Shown: positions 32,501 through 43,648, numbered from the stretch's first letter. The stretch: DNA of 64,000 nucleotides from Strongylocentrotus purpuratus (GCF_000002235.5 NW_022145611.1:16713633-16777632), one strand, 5' to 3'. Made by a program: numbers and translations. Notes: a model not told the origin generated them from the sequence alone.

Positions 32501-35500
32501 TAGTAAAAAAAAATAATTATCATGTGTTAGATTAGTACATTTAAGATTATACATTTAGGTTTAATGCGTATAGTGCAAAATCATAAAAAATGCTCAGAAC
32601 AAATTAAATACTTCCCTTCTTCAGAAGGAATAAGCTAGAAACCAAGATCATCTCTAAAGCAGCGTCATCAGATCACATTCTAATTTCCAGTAACATATTT
32701 ATCATTCAGATTAAACAGGAGTACAAAAGGCATCATTGATATGGTTTAACTATATGTGAACTGGTGAAAAGAGTTACAATTTTTTTTCTGTGAAAAGTTT
32801 CTGTGAAAAGTGTCCCAACTCGTAAATTTTTTCATACAATTTATCATACATTTGCAGTGATAGATAGTTGCACCGTGACAGCAGGGGCTACCAGTACCGG
32901 TGGACCGACCCAGCAACCATCGAACGTTTGTGGTCCTCATGGCGCCTGCATCAGTCTGGATAATAATGGAGGATTCTCCTGCATCTGTGACACAGGATAC
33001 ACCGGCCTGTATTGTCATGAACGTAAGGCTAAAGTGCGGTCATCCTTGAGCGATGATGTGTATATTCTATTGACAAAATGTTTAAAATGAAGTTGTGTTC
33101 ATCGGTCATGGGTTAGGCATGTTTGGATATGTTTGGATATGCATGTAAATGCGGTGGTAGAGTGTGCGTGGCGGGAACTCTAACCCATCTGCATTCCTAT
33201 CCTTTAGCCCTTTTTTCTCCTCATTTTACTCATTTTCTCGACTTCAATAATGATAATCATTTATCATTCAACAAGGTCGACAAACAAAATGAGAAGTATA
33301 CATCTAACCCAACCCAAACAAATATATCAAATTTTGATTTTGTTCATACATTTCGTCCATACGTGGCCCCAAACATAATTCAACAAATCTGTAAGTAATA
33401 GTCCCAGGGAAGCATTTTTAAAACAGAAAAGTGGTGTATTTTGACCAATATACCCTGAAAGAAAACGAATATTTCATCAGTTGATACTATTTTCATCTCT
33501 CTATTTTTTGTTGTTGCAGGGATTGACTATTGCGAAAGTGACCCCTGTCAGAATGGAGGTACTTGTATCAACACTGTCTTGTCAATACAATGTGTCTGTA
33601 CCCCAGGATGGGAGGGTCTCTTCTGTCACATCAGTGAGTATGGTCCAGGAGACTATGTAATTACAACAGGTCCATAAAGAAAAGAAATGCCCCTCCATCA
33701 CGAGTGTGTGGTCGTTAAAACAGAAGTTAGAATGGTTAGATTTGTATTGCTTTTAGAGTGTGGAATACAATATTCTGCATGGATTACACCTTCAACAAAA
33801 TTCACACGGAATATATCAACAAAAGTTCACCTCCTTGAGTCTTTCGTGATATTATTCTTTCATTCTGATTCCTGCACACCAATTATATGTTGCAAAAGCT
33901 TTTGGCATAAAAGCTTCCTATCATAGTTTATAAAGGGAAGTTTCCACCACAGAAATTATCTAATTCACTTTCCTGAGTTGAATATTACGGTTATTCTACA
34001 CATCTGCTCTATTCAGGTACTGATGAATGCTCTGCGACCCCGTGCAGAAACAACGGAACCTGTGTGGATCTTCATGCGGATTTTACATGCGTGTGCCCTA
34101 AACGATGGATGGGGAAAACTTGTAATTCACGTAAGTCATTCTCCCGTCCCTGAAATCTAAATTCTGAATGGAAACTTGTATAATTGAACGTTGCAAAATG
34201 TAATCACTTTATCATCTAATGATCTAAATATAACTATCTCTTTCTCCACAAGCAAGAAGCACTTAACATAGCAGCAAGGAATAATAATAATAATAAGAAG
34301 AATAATGGTGGATTCTTATATGGCGCACATGTCTGTCACGTTGTGACGCTCCTGGCGCTGCCCCGATTATTACCCTGGCTTTAACATTGCCCATTGAGTT
34401 GTTTTTATTTTTTTGTTTAACTGTTGTTGATGTTGTTGTTGTTGTAATATTGCTCATTCACTGTATTCCTTCGTTTCCACAGTTGAAAGCCATTGTGACT
34501 CGAGCACGTGTCGTAACAATGGAGTATGTGAAGACGCCGGTCAATCATTCATGTGTCTCTGCCCACCAGCATGGGAAGGAATATCTTGTCGGATAGGTAG
34601 GAGAATATTTTCGAACTGAAATTCTTCATATGAACTAAACTGAATATAACCAGCGTATGAACTAAGTCTATATGACTATTATTTACCTGAAGTAATGATG
34701 TAGAAAAGACGAAACATAGAATTGTCTAAGAAGTATCGAAATAATTCTGCTCTTTAGAGGGGTTCCTTTTTGCAATAATTTGTGCATGATATCATGCCAT
34801 TAAATATGCCAAATTGTACTAATCAAGTTTATATTTCATAACTTTCTACATTGAATATCGTCTTTATTTCAGACTATAATGACCCGGTAACAGGATGTCG
34901 AAACTTAAGATAATCGTTTTTCGTTATGACTTTTGGCGGTCATTTAGCGTTGCGAAGTTGTGTGACTTATGTCAAGAGCCACCACCACCACTATCTCAAG
35001 TTATTGGTAGTCGCTACTCGTTTTTATCATTTCTTATCCATCGCTTCTGTGTAGATTTTTACTTTAGAACTTGAATTGTTTGTAAAGTTGAAATAGAGAC
35101 AGACTCGAATTACAAAATATCGTAGGTTGGCTGGTAAAAAGCCATATTAACTTTCCTTTCCATAAACTTTTCAGCTATCCAGGACAGATGCACTGGTAGT
35201 CCATGCGAAAACGGGGCGACATGTATTCCAAGTGGAGAATCGTATACGTGTATCTGCAAAGATGGTTTTGAAGGAGTAAATTGTGAGAAAAGTAAGTCAC
35301 GTAATAACTTACCTTTCGGCTATTTCTCTTTTCGCTCATTTTTGGTTCTCCCCTGAAATAATTGTCATGATATTTAGCACCGAGAATTATGCCATGATAA
35401 TCCCCTTTCATCGTATCATCTAAAGATATCAGTTGTGCTTAAAACGTTGATGAGGTTTAAAGAAGTAATTGCCCATTGCTAATAAATCACGATCATTTCT

Positions 35501-38500
35501 TGCAAAGAAACAAATATTCTTTAAGAAAACTATGCCATCCTTGCTACTCATCTATGTTATATGAAGTGTTAGTCACTTCTGTTCATTATGTTGATGGTTG
35601 CTTTCTAATGCCTGCCTTAATGGAGAGATTTGTGCGAATGGCATCAATCGGTTTCTTGTCATTCTCTTTAGTGTAACTGAGTCGTTTTTCTTTAACCTTG
35701 TCATCACGATAGATGTGGATGACTGTCGCCTAAACCCCTGCCATAATGGAGGAAAGTGTGTGGATGGTATCAACTGGTTTCTCTGTCAGTGTGCAGATGG
35801 ATTCGCAGGACCTAGCTGCAGAATAAGTAAGTCATGGGTTCGCATATATAGAGGGATCATCTATAACTTTCAAAAAAGAATATATACGTTTCTCGTTTGT
35901 TTAAAAAAAAGTACTGTGTGAAACAGCGAATGTTTTATTTTTGTTTGTTAACGCTATAACATAGCCATTTCAGTTTATTCAACACATAATGACATACATG
36001 ATGTAATTTTGCAATAGGTGTTTAATGCTCTCTCTATATATGATAACATTTTTTTTCCAGATATCAATGAATGTCTTTCAAGCCCATGTGCTTATGGCAG
36101 TACGTGTGTGGATGGTATGGCATCATACACATGTCACTGTCCACTAGGAAGGAACGGAACAACCTGCTCACAAGGTCGGTAAACAAATGAAGCAGTTTAC
36201 AAAACTTATTGTCCTTATTTATTTGTTATCCTCTCTTACTTAATTTATTCAATTTTAATTTATTCAATTTTAATACGATAGTCATGTTAGTCATTTTAGT
36301 GTTCCAGTTATTAACAAGGAGAGCTTCTTGCTCTACTAATGAGCAATCGCGCCTCATCAAAATTAATGTTTATCAGGAATTTAAATCACATGATAAAATT
36401 TGAAGCTGGGTTGTCGGGAGATGCTGTTTGTCAATTGAATGTTCGCAGTGAATGCGGGCCAAATTACATCAATATCTTTCCTATTGTTCTTCAGAACTCC
36501 TTGATTGTATTGATATATTATATTTTCACTATTCTCTAGTAATTGGTTACGACCCCATGCCGAGATCGTGTCAGTCTGGTCGACATCTTCGTGTTCATGA
36601 CGAGACCTGGCAGCAGGACTGTAACCGATGTCGCTGTGATGATGGGCACATCGTCTGCTCGAAGGTTTGTTTGTCTGCTGTTTGTTAAAAAAGTAGTCAT
36701 CGTTTGATTGACAATAATTCCTAGTCGTAAAGCCGAGGATTTCAACTTCAAATCATGAGTAGCATAAGTTTAGAGACACAAATATTCGAAACCCACTAAA
36801 GCCAATGAAAAGAAAGGAAAAGATTATCCTTCCCTTGTAGACCGATAGCCTCTTAAATTTTGCTCTGTTTGGTCAAAGATATCTTTTCGCAGTTGAAATT
36901 AAAAACCAGCAATTGATCAAGTGCATAACAGGCGACTAGGTGACGTCTCCTCGATGAAAGCTGCGTTCTTGCTGTAAAAGTAAACATATTCAAATGGCAT
37001 GTATGTACGACTTCCTCTCCAGCAACGACTGAATTTAAAAATATATAGCAAATCATTAGTTCTAAAAATGGCCATATCAATCCTTTTTGTTTTATGTCTT
37101 GTCAGATATGGTGTGGTCCATCGTCGTGTCTAGCTGTCGCAGATGAAACCTTCAGCATGTACGAGCCCGACGACCAATCTGTTTTTAGCTGCTCTCAAGG
37201 TTTCTTTTGTCGGCCTATACAAGAACATGAGTGTTTTACGCCTCCTTGTCATCCGTGGGGAGTCTGCGAAAAGACGGCATCCGAAGCAAGTTCGGATGGT
37301 TACAGACAAGAACATGGATACCTAACGGGACGGGTTGATAATCTAAAAGATGGAAGAGACTTATCTTTGTCGGTAGACCATACAGGCATGATTGGTTGCG
37401 AATCTGGCGGGAACAATGATTTATCTGGAACTTGTATCCGTCTCTTACTGACGTTCGACTTGTGGATAATGCCTGTGGTACAATAATTATCTTTTTCTGG
37501 TTTTAATTATTTCCCTGATATGTAATCTAAGACTATGGCATGTCAACTAAACCCTACAAAGTGAAAACATGAGTTACACAATTAATTATTGCTATGAAAA
37601 AGTTTATCCATGATCTTATGACTATATTATAATTTGATTTTCATTTATTTCACTATGTTTCGTTTCAAACTTTACGCTGTACTTGCATCTTTTGTATAAG
37701 CAAACTGACTTTTGCCTATAAAAGCAAGAAGCTGAGAAAACAGTTTCAAAATTGAGCAATTTCTTGATATATCTTCCAATATCCACCAGGGGATGACTGT
37801 TGAGGCTGTTTGCAATGATATCAGACAGCTACCACATATACACGATGCTGCCCAGGATGCCGCCATATTCATCATCTGCCGAAAGGCTCCTCAAGAAACC
37901 GATACTATCGATTTGACGGTGGTAAGTTGTCTGCTGAGTGTAAAGAAGAAACTGTAAAAGAGGGGAACGAGGGAGAGGGTGCGGGTGAGAGGGGGTGGGG
38001 GATCGGACAACCCAATTGACATATCAGATTAAACCGAGTGCCTGGACCTCGTTGTTTGGTACTGGGCTTATTTTTAGCATCTCCGCATCTACAAAGAATT
38101 CATGTGCACTCGCATTGAGTTTTTGTGTGTGTTATCATTAGTATAAAAAAATCATCATCATCATCATCATCATTACCATTGCTTTTCATCTTAATGTTTG
38201 CATTTGTTTAAAATTTTAAAATGTTTTTGTCCGATTTAAAGCTTTTAATCCCCTCATCATTATTTTGCCAGTCGACAGACGGGAATGCCAATGCGATCAC
38301 GGCAAATAACGTCAGCCAGGCTTTGATTTCGGGTCTCCAGGGTCGATCAGGAAACAGTCCCGTGGTTCTTAACGCAATCACCAGCATTCAACAAATGTCA
38401 CCTTCGTTAGTAGTTAGCGCCAGATTTAATGCCAGTAAGTATATTACTATTCATTATTGGCACCCCCATCGGGCAATTACTTAAGATTAAAAAAACAAAA

Positions 38501-39320
38501 GTTTGGGAGCTTCTTATGAAAATCAAAGAAATCAAATAATACAACACGAGATAAACATGAGGTACCTTTCCAGAAGAAACTGCTGAAGGGGAAGGGAAGA
38601 ATTGAATATCCGCTTTTTATCTGCAATTTTTGTACGGCAAATTTTAATCCAGCCACGCCTCCCATAAAAATTAACCAAGTTAGATACAAATTTTCCACTA
38701 TCAATTAATTTAGTGTTTAAATTTAGCATATTTCACCGACAAAAAGATTAAATTGTTAATAAATTGTCTTAATGAAATTAGAAGAATTCATTGTTTTCAT
38801 TCAAGATTTAATGGCTTCCACTATAGATAACGTCTTGATTTTCTTATTTTCTTGTTTTGCATGTGATGAAGGATTTCTTATCCTTGCGTACATGGTTGTT
38901 TTAGTAGCGATCTCACTCTTCGGCTGCACTGTAATCGCATTCGGTCGTCGACGTCACGGCTGTCTCAACTCGCAGCCACCGCCCCCTCCGCCGTCCTTAC
39001 CACTTCACGTCCTTACGGGGAGCGATCAGGGCATCGCTGAATCAGCGACTACCATCACCACCATCACCACCACCATGCACCAAGCCCTCAATGATTACAT
39101 CATCGACGAAAACAAGACGTCAGATAAATCATCGACATCGAGGACGTCCAGTTCGTTTAGGGATGACGTCCATCATTACGAGAACGACGCTAGAAGGAAT
39201 CAGCCTACATCAACCGGCTATTTGGTGCCTGATTTTGAACGGTTGAACCATTCGAATAAGGGATCAAATAGAAGAGTAGCAAGGAGGCCTAGATCTAGAT
39301 CGGAGAAGGAGCCAACTTGA
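20441..39320 (+). CDS. Serrate/JAG: Jagged/Serrate-type Notch ligand, complete, 25 exons
   Basis: A type I membrane protein that activates Notch on adjacent cells. The exons (listed separately) sum to 4047 nt, 1348 residues, with every phase compatible. Order: signal peptide (1-23), MNNL/C2 (about 24-164), Ser/Thr-rich insert (165-222), DSL (265-307, [10 protein letters not shown] to WTGSHC), 16 EGF repeats (about 310-935), VWC-type Cys-rich region (936-1010), juxtamembrane region, TM (about 1201-1223), cytoplasmic tail of about 125 residues. The 16 EGFs and VWC region define Jagged/Serrate rather than Delta. EGF10 has the interdomain insertion also present in vertebrate Jagged. O-fucose consensus C-x4-S/T-C occurs in EGF5, 7, 11, 12, 14 and 16. 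An in-frame ATG at 20,414 could add nine residues. Confidence 0.96.
20715..20815 (-). mobile_element. tRNA-type SINE in Jagged intron 1
   Basis: On the minus strand A box TGGCGCAGTGG (20,787-20,777) and B box AGGTTCGAAACC (20,754-20,743) have tRNA-like spacing, but no tRNA fold or CCA-end context is seen. This is a SINE head rather than a functional tRNA gene. Confidence 0.6.
21791..22156 (+). CDS. Serrate/JAG: Jagged exon 2: MNNL domain
   Basis: 366 nt, phase 0/0. It encodes [20 protein letters not shown], a CC pair, a run of eight Ser, [26 protein letters not shown] and FPFDFAWP. The FELD, VGGNT and F-x-F-x-WP landmarks match the Notch-ligand N terminus. Acceptor TCTAAAG, donor CCG/GTACGT. 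Confidence 0.93.
22550..22607 (+). CDS. Serrate/JAG: Jagged exon 3: end of C2-like region
   Basis: 58 nt encoding [19 protein letters not shown]. Acceptor TTTGTAG, donor AGT/GTAAGT, phase 1. Confidence 0.9.
22833..23267 (+). CDS. Serrate/JAG: Jagged exon 4: Ser/Thr insert and DSL domain
   Basis: 435 nt. It opens with about 58 low-complexity residues ([28 protein letters not shown]), then [18 protein letters not shown] and a complete DSL domain with its six Cys. Acceptor AATGTAG, donor TAT/GTGAGT. Confidence 0.95.
24090..24150 (+). CDS. Serrate/JAG: Jagged exon 5: first half of EGF1
   Basis: 61 nt encoding [19 protein letters not shown]. Acceptor CAAAAAG, donor CAG/GTAAGC, phase 2. Confidence 0.88.
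24982..25885. mobile_element. MITE with CACTGTAAA inverted termini in Jagged intron 5
   Basis: The 904-bp AT-rich element starts CACTGTAAATAAAG and ends TTTTTTTTACAGTG, flanked by TA at 24,980-24,981 and 25,886-25,887. The interior is rich in AAGTAAATT-type motifs in both orientations. No transposase frame is present, so it is a non-autonomous Tc1/mariner-like (TA target) element. Confidence 0.65.
26120..26250 (+). CDS. Serrate/JAG: Jagged exon 6: EGF1 end and EGF2
   Basis: 131 nt encoding [20 protein letters not shown] and [17 protein letters not shown], the two short Jagged-type EGFs next to the DSL. Acceptor ATCCAG, donor AAG/GTGAGT. Confidence 0.95.
28798..28917 (+). CDS. Serrate/JAG: Jagged exon 7: EGF3
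   Basis: 120 nt, phase 1/1. [16 protein letters not shown] and [13 protein letters not shown]. Donor TAG/GTAAGA. Confidence 0.95.
   Translation: MWTSVVAILLVNTMPYASISDPMNMHVDAQMVLKDKTVS
29550..29663 (+). CDS. Serrate/JAG: Jagged exon 8: EGF4
   Basis: 114 nt, phase 1/1. [15 protein letters not shown] to SPGWTGIAC. It has an O-glucose consensus C-x-S-x-P-C. Confidence 0.95.
30041..30154 (+). CDS. Serrate/JAG: Jagged exon 9: EGF5
   Basis: 114 nt, phase 1/1. A calcium-binding type start NIDDC. The C-LNGGS-C segment is an O-fucose consensus. Confidence 0.95.
30515..30656 (-). mobile_element. tRNA-type SINE in Jagged intron 9
   Basis: On the minus strand GACGCAGTGATAGAGTAGTGG-like A box, then GAGTTCGAAACCA B box (30,613-30,601), AAGGCATTCATCC and a core with GACTTAAAGCCCTCGGTCCC. 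The core is related to that of the SINE at 16,959. Confidence 0.65.
30711..30824 (+). CDS. Serrate/JAG: Jagged exon 10: EGF6
   Basis: 114 nt, phase 1/1. [10 protein letters not shown] to QPGWTGRNC. Confidence 0.95.
30835..31130. repeat. Possible LINE/SINE tail remnant in Jagged intron 10
   Basis: It begins with GATTT pentamers right after exon 10, a pattern often left by reverse-oriented non-LTR element tails, and contains C and A runs near 31,037-31,063. No coding sequence is seen. A similar CAAGTT repeat start is at 27,745. Confidence 0.3.
31427..31473 (+). CDS. Serrate/JAG: Jagged exon 11: first part of EGF7
   Basis: 47 nt, phase 1 in and phase 0 out. [16 protein letters not shown]. Only two residues lie between the first two Cys, as in vertebrate Jagged EGF7. 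Donor ATG/GTAAGT. Confidence 0.9.
31840..32013 (+). CDS. Serrate/JAG: Jagged exon 12: EGF7 end and EGF8
   Basis: 174 nt, phase 0/0. [19 protein letters not shown] then [16 protein letters not shown]. Acceptor TTACTTAG, donor CAG/GTAATT. Confidence 0.95.
32333..32483 (+). CDS. Serrate/JAG: Jagged exon 13: EGF9 and start of EGF10
   Basis: 151 nt, phase 0 in and 1 out. [26 protein letters not shown], then the first Cys pair of EGF10 (LCKGSLCQ). Donor AGG/GTAAAA. Confidence 0.92.
32858..33022 (+). CDS. Serrate/JAG: Jagged exon 14: rest of EGF10 with insertion
   Basis: 165 nt, phase 1/1. [16 protein letters not shown], a Thr/Gly/Pro insertion, then [11 protein letters not shown] and [12 protein letters not shown]. 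The VIDSCTV motif and the insertion coincide with Jagged EGF10. Confidence 0.93.
33520..33633 (+). CDS. Serrate/JAG: Jagged exon 15: EGF11
   Basis: 114 nt, phase 1/1. [16 protein letters not shown] to TPGWEGLFC, with both O-glucose and O-fucose consensus sites. Confidence 0.95.
34017..34130 (+). CDS. Serrate/JAG: Jagged exon 16: EGF12
   Basis: 114 nt, phase 1/1. [16 protein letters not shown] to [10 protein letters not shown]-fucose consensus present. Confidence 0.95.
34483..34596 (+). CDS. Serrate/JAG: Jagged exon 17: EGF13
   Basis: 114 nt, phase 1/1. [16 protein letters not shown] to PPAWEGISC. Confidence 0.95.
   Translation: MKAIVTRARVVTMEYVKTPVNHSCVSAHQHGKEYLVG
35175..35291 (+). CDS. 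Serrate/JAG: Jagged exon 18: EGF14
   Basis: 117 nt, phase 1/1. [16 protein letters not shown] to [10 protein letters not shown]-fucose consensus present. Confidence 0.95.
35713..35826 (+). CDS. Serrate/JAG: Jagged exon 19: EGF15
   Basis: 114 nt, phase 1/1. Calcium-binding type [16 protein letters not shown] to ADGFAGPSC. Confidence 0.95.
36061..36174 (+). CDS. Serrate/JAG: Jagged exon 20: EGF16
   Basis: 114 nt, phase 1/1. [16 protein letters not shown] to PLGRNGTTC. The donor AAG/GTCGGT is weaker than the others. Confidence 0.92.
36540..36664 (+). CDS. Serrate/JAG: Jagged exon 21: first half of VWC-type region
   Basis: 125 nt, phase 1 in and 0 out. [20 protein letters not shown] then K, the C-x2-C-x-C core of a von Willebrand C domain. 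Donor AAG/GTTTGT. Confidence 0.93.
37106..37477 (+). CDS. Serrate/JAG: Jagged exon 22: VWC end and juxtamembrane region
   Basis: 372 nt, phase 0/0. [29 protein letters not shown], then a less conserved stretch and [17 protein letters not shown], which aligns with the vertebrate Jagged juxtamembrane segment. Donor GTG/GTACAA. Confidence 0.93.
37790..37921 (+). CDS. Serrate/JAG: Jagged exon 23: juxtamembrane region
   Basis: 132 nt, phase 0/0. [15 protein letters not shown] and [11 protein letters not shown]. It holds the Cys pair of the Jagged juxtamembrane domain. Confidence 0.92.
38272..38434 (+). CDS. Serrate/JAG: Jagged exon 24: juxtamembrane region
   Basis: 163 nt, phase 0 in and 1 out. 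[20 protein letters not shown] and [13 protein letters not shown]. Donor CCA/GTAAGT. Confidence 0.9.
38872..39320 (+). CDS. Serrate/JAG: Jagged exon 25: transmembrane helix and cytoplasmic tail
   Basis: 449 nt with TGA at 39,318-39,320. [20 protein letters not shown] then IAF and the stop-transfer GRRRHG. The tail has a Pro run, a Thr-rich run, [14 protein letters not shown] and an Arg-rich end ([13 protein letters not shown]), finishing EKEPT. The acceptor is taken as GATGAAG/GA; in-frame acceptors at about 38,807 or 38,827 would add residues before the helix. Confidence 0.85.
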
Positions 39321-40837
39321 ATCAACGACATTTTAAAAGATGGACTTGTCAAGCAAGACATTTTTACATTCAGAGATATACTGGACGCGAAGAAGAAGCC
39401 GTCACTACACCACTAGATATCACACAAGGAATAAGCGTCCATTGAGATCAAAACCATCAGGTCTTTCAACAATCCAACAGTTTATTGAAGGCTGATGACG
39501 TTCATGTATTATATCTATACTCAGAGTCATAATTTATTGCATAATGTAATTGGTGATATCACTTCAATAAGAATAGATCGCCTGTATACAGTTTACTTTT
39601 GCGAATTAAAAAATTACCCCTTTAAATAATCAAAAGCGCCATTTGTCCTTACTCCAATACGAATTTATGACAGCATGACATCGAGGCCTTCAGTAATATC
39701 AGTATGAATGAGCTAAAAATTGGTTGCACTATAATTATAATCATGATCAAATCTTTCGGAGCTACCATGACCTTTAAATTTGTAACCTCTATTTGTAAAA
39801 TATTGACTTGTATCCATAATTCGTAGTGCATTTATTTATTATTCAATCCCTCGCAGCAGCACGCTTTCACATCAAAATAATGTCTAAACTTGCGTCCTCG
39901 TCATCGAAAAGTGTTTTTGATTATAAAAAAAAAAATATCTTGAGAGGCGAAACAAAGTTCCCCCTTTTTTTTTTTTAGAAAGGTCTGTTTTTCAACTAAC
40001 ATATTTTTCTCTAGATTTTCACTGATATCATTTATATTATTATTTTAGTGCTTCTACATCTAATCGCAAACAAATTAAATCGAAATCATCATTGCAAATA
40101 AATGGCGGTTATGCAGCCGACACTAGACTTTGAATGGAGCCTATTTAGAAATGTAAAACTGTTTAATTGGTATTGTGAATCACAAACCTTTTGCAAATGA
40201 AAGAAATGCCAGTCAACCGTTTTGATGTCGTTAGTGACATTAGTCCCGGCTTTTAGTTGCTGCATCTCAACTTTATTTGAAAAAGAAAATTTCAGTAAAT
40301 TACTTATATCAATATCCTAGATAATTGAATAAATCCCGCAAATATTTTACGTGTATATTGCCTCAACCGACACAAACAGGCATATCAATTTGAAGATCTA
40401 TTATAACAACCCTGAATATATGCCGGTATAGACAAGCCATCTCTAAATTTTACTCTCACCGTACCTTAGCGTCTTTGGCACAATCGATGACATGTCTATT
40501 GAAAATAAGTATAATAGAAAGTACGTTATTTGTATGAATCAGTATTTTGTTATGAAAAGTTTGTACATACATTGCCATTGAATAAAATGTAAAAATTCCA
40601 ATTGTTTGTGTTTTATGAAATCCACTCTTCCTATTTGTATGTTGCTAATCCATAATGGTGATTGAATAGAAGAAAAGGAACATGATGTTAATGTTGCTTA
40701 ACATAGCATCAACAATTCACTCGCACTCACGAAATGATAATTCAAATAATTAGAGATAAACTAGGCATACCATTAGGTATCAGAAGAAGTATTTCTGTGA
40801 ATGGCAGACACATTGGAGAGAAGGAGTAAAGAAAGGA

Positions 40838-40842
<5 letters not shown>

Positions 40843-40928
<86 letters not shown>
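40843..40928. repeat. GA dinucleotide tract
   Basis: About 86 bp of (GA)n with a few AAAG interruptions, followed by a G run. A Ser/Leu-only frame on the minus strand here is an artefact. Confidence 0.95.
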
Positions 40929-40933
<5 letters not shown>

Positions 40934-42432
40934 GGGGGGGATGTATTATATGGAAGGGGGTATGGAGGACGGATGGGAAAGAGAAGTAAAAAGTAAAAGA
41001 TTGACATTTGGATGTTAAAATAATCTTGCATTAGGTGTGTATATTCGTGAAAATCAAACGAGCAAAACGGCCAACAATGAACATAGGAAGAAAGAAATAG
41101 ATGCCGTCGAAACAACAGCTAGGCATAGAACATATGGTTCTATTCATTTATTCTTTAAAAATCGAAACGATTTGATTTCATTGAATTCCAATTTAAGCCT
41201 GATGATCGTGTTCTTTTCCCAATGAAGTAATCTATGGCTCGACATTAACAGGCGCCGGAAATTTAATTTCGGACCCCCCCCCCCCCCGCCCCCGCCCCGC
41301 CCCCTAAAATTCCGGACCCCTTCAAAATACAGAGCCTTGAATAATCTTTATAGAGATATTTTTCTCATGTTCGGACGTGCGTTGCTTGGGCAGCTCTTCT
41401 GAAAATATTATTCTGTTCATTTGGTCTAGCGCCATCTGATGTTGAAAAAGTTTCAAGGAAAGCAAAAGTACTTCGTGGGCATCGGTATGTAGTAGGAATA
41501 TATGGGGGATATCAACTGATCATCATAATTATATGTCATTTCGCTTGCGTTATTAAATTATCCTTTTATAAGCCTTTAAAAGAAAATTGGCCTGTATGCC
41601 AGTAAGTAAATACAATGTTTGAGGCGTTCGTTTTGCATTATTTGTTAGGGGTACGATTTCACTCTCGTAATGGCACATCAAAGTCGTTGACACAGTCCGA
41701 AGTCGGCAAAATCATGACGCTTCAATTTAGAACGGATAGACCTCAGATCAGTGCATAATACACCAGATGAAACTCAAGAACAATTCATGACTAACCATAC
41801 GAAGAAGCCTAAATGCATTGGAAATGGAATGATCACTGCAGGACACAGGGGCGGCATTCGATCCATGAATGCCCCCCCCCCCCCCCCCCCGACGGAGCAT
41901 GACTCGCCTCCACTGCACATGACGAAACGAGATTTTGGCCTCAGGAAAAGAAGAAAGAAAAGAAAAGAAAAGAGAAAGGAAAAGACAGGAAAATAGAAAA
42001 TCAAAGAAAAAATTGAAAACAAAAGAAATAAACACAAAACAAAACAAAACAAAACCAACTCGAAACCTATAGAATAATTAATGAAAATAATATCAAGTAT
42101 AAGAGGTTTTGCAAGTCACATGCCTTAATATATATATATGAACTTATAGGCAAATATCTTAGTAGGTAGGGGTAGGAGAGTTGGGGTTGGGAGGGGGTCA
42201 TTGGCAGGACTTCCTAGAAAGGGAAAGACTTGGCTCTGGTTAGTCAATTTGAAATAAAATTATGAAGATATCGCTATATAATGTATCTATCTATTTAGGA
42301 ACAACATTCTGATTTTTTTTTAAAATGTAATAAAATGAAGTATATATATTTTTTTGAGAATGCAGTAAATTGCACACGCTAAAATACCGGTCACGCTTCC
42401 CAGAGGATTCCACCCCCGAATTACCAAGGCCA

Positions 42433-42435
<3 letters not shown>

Positions 42436-42463
<28 letters not shown>
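42436..42463 (+). repeat. 28-base poly(G) tract
   Basis: This is an uninterrupted run of 28 G, the longest homopolymer in the window. It could form G-quadruplexes; exact length may be affected by sequencing. Confidence 0.9.
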
Positions 42464-43648
42464 TGTCCGGGAGGCCTATGAAGGTGCATTGGCTTATCAT
42501 GAGAGATGTTATCATGGTACATTTAATATTCAAAATGCAAAAATGGGCCGGGCTGCCCTGAAACCACTTAGCTGCCATATAATACCAGTTGGTAACAAAG
42601 ATAATTATATCTGTAATCAGTCAAATTGTCGGACTACCACATTAAAATACCGTTATTAAAACTATTCCAAAACTGTTGATCTCTTATGTTCCAAAACGAA
42701 ACAGATGCACTCATTTTTCAAGAATTTGAGTGTAAAATATCCCATCGATTCTTAACGTTTGGTCAGATTCGAAAATAAAAGGGAGTGAGGATCGGGGCAT
42801 AGGAGATAAAGGGGAAACCCCGTCCAATAACTTGGGACACGATGACCGAAAGAGCGAGCTCGCATGCCAGAGACTATTCTCCCAGCATGCAATGCGCCTA
42901 TCTCGGCCATTTTGCTGTAACTTTCTACGTCTTCTGTCTTCCTGCTTTTCCGTACAGAGCTAAAGAGGCGAATAATTGGCCATTTATAATTTCGTCTTAC
43001 AGCTCTTCGAAATGTCCGATGAGGCCGGATAGATTTTGGCAGAACTGGTTGGACTATGTTAATTACCGTTCGGTTACTTTGGAAGTATGTTCATTTTTGT
43101 TTCTTATGTTATGTGGACTTTAAAGCCAGAAGTAGGTCTATGTTTATGGGCAGGGCAACCCTCGCCCTCGGCGCCCGTGCAGCCATACAGACGTGTATGG
43201 CTTCAATCATACAGATGCGCTCGAGCTATGACTCGTACCGAGCTGTGTGTGAGCTGTGAATATGAATGTCAGATGTGCCGGTATATGTGCTGTTATTGTT
43301 AATGGCATGTTTATTGCGGTAATATGCTGTAACTAAATTGTGACATTCATCTAACTTTTAGATTTGATTTGCAGATCTGTCCCTGTAGTTTTAAAGTTTT
43401 ATTTTGTCTTGTAGTTGTATTAATTGTAATCTTGCTAATTATTGCATTGGTGAATTGAGGATGGGTCCGTGCAGTTTGGGTGAAGTACAACTACAAGAAG
43501 AGTTGATTCTTGAATTTTAAAGTGGGAAAGTTGTGAATGTGATTTTTGGCAAGTTTGGGGGGATTTGATCTTGATCTAGTGATCCAGCATCATCAAATTT
43601 TGAGTAAATGATGAGGTTTAGATTCTAGATCTGCTATTCACTGATTCC

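Noticed and set aside
22833..39320. Delta-type ligand
   Set aside because: Sixteen EGFs, the EGF10 insertion and the VWC-type Cys-rich region define Jagged/Serrate.
40780..41115. 111-codon minus-strand frame
   Set aside because: It is mostly Ser-Leu repeats from the GA tract.
41748..42058. Frames of about 95 codons on both strands
   Set aside because: They depend on a 19-C run and AAAAG repeats; no family features.
42291..42578. Poly-Pro / poly-Gly frames
   Set aside because: They are produced by the 28-G tract.
43140..43215. GCCATACA/TGTATGGC hairpin as an ncRNA
   Set aside because: The stem is short and no precursor-like flanking pairing was seen.
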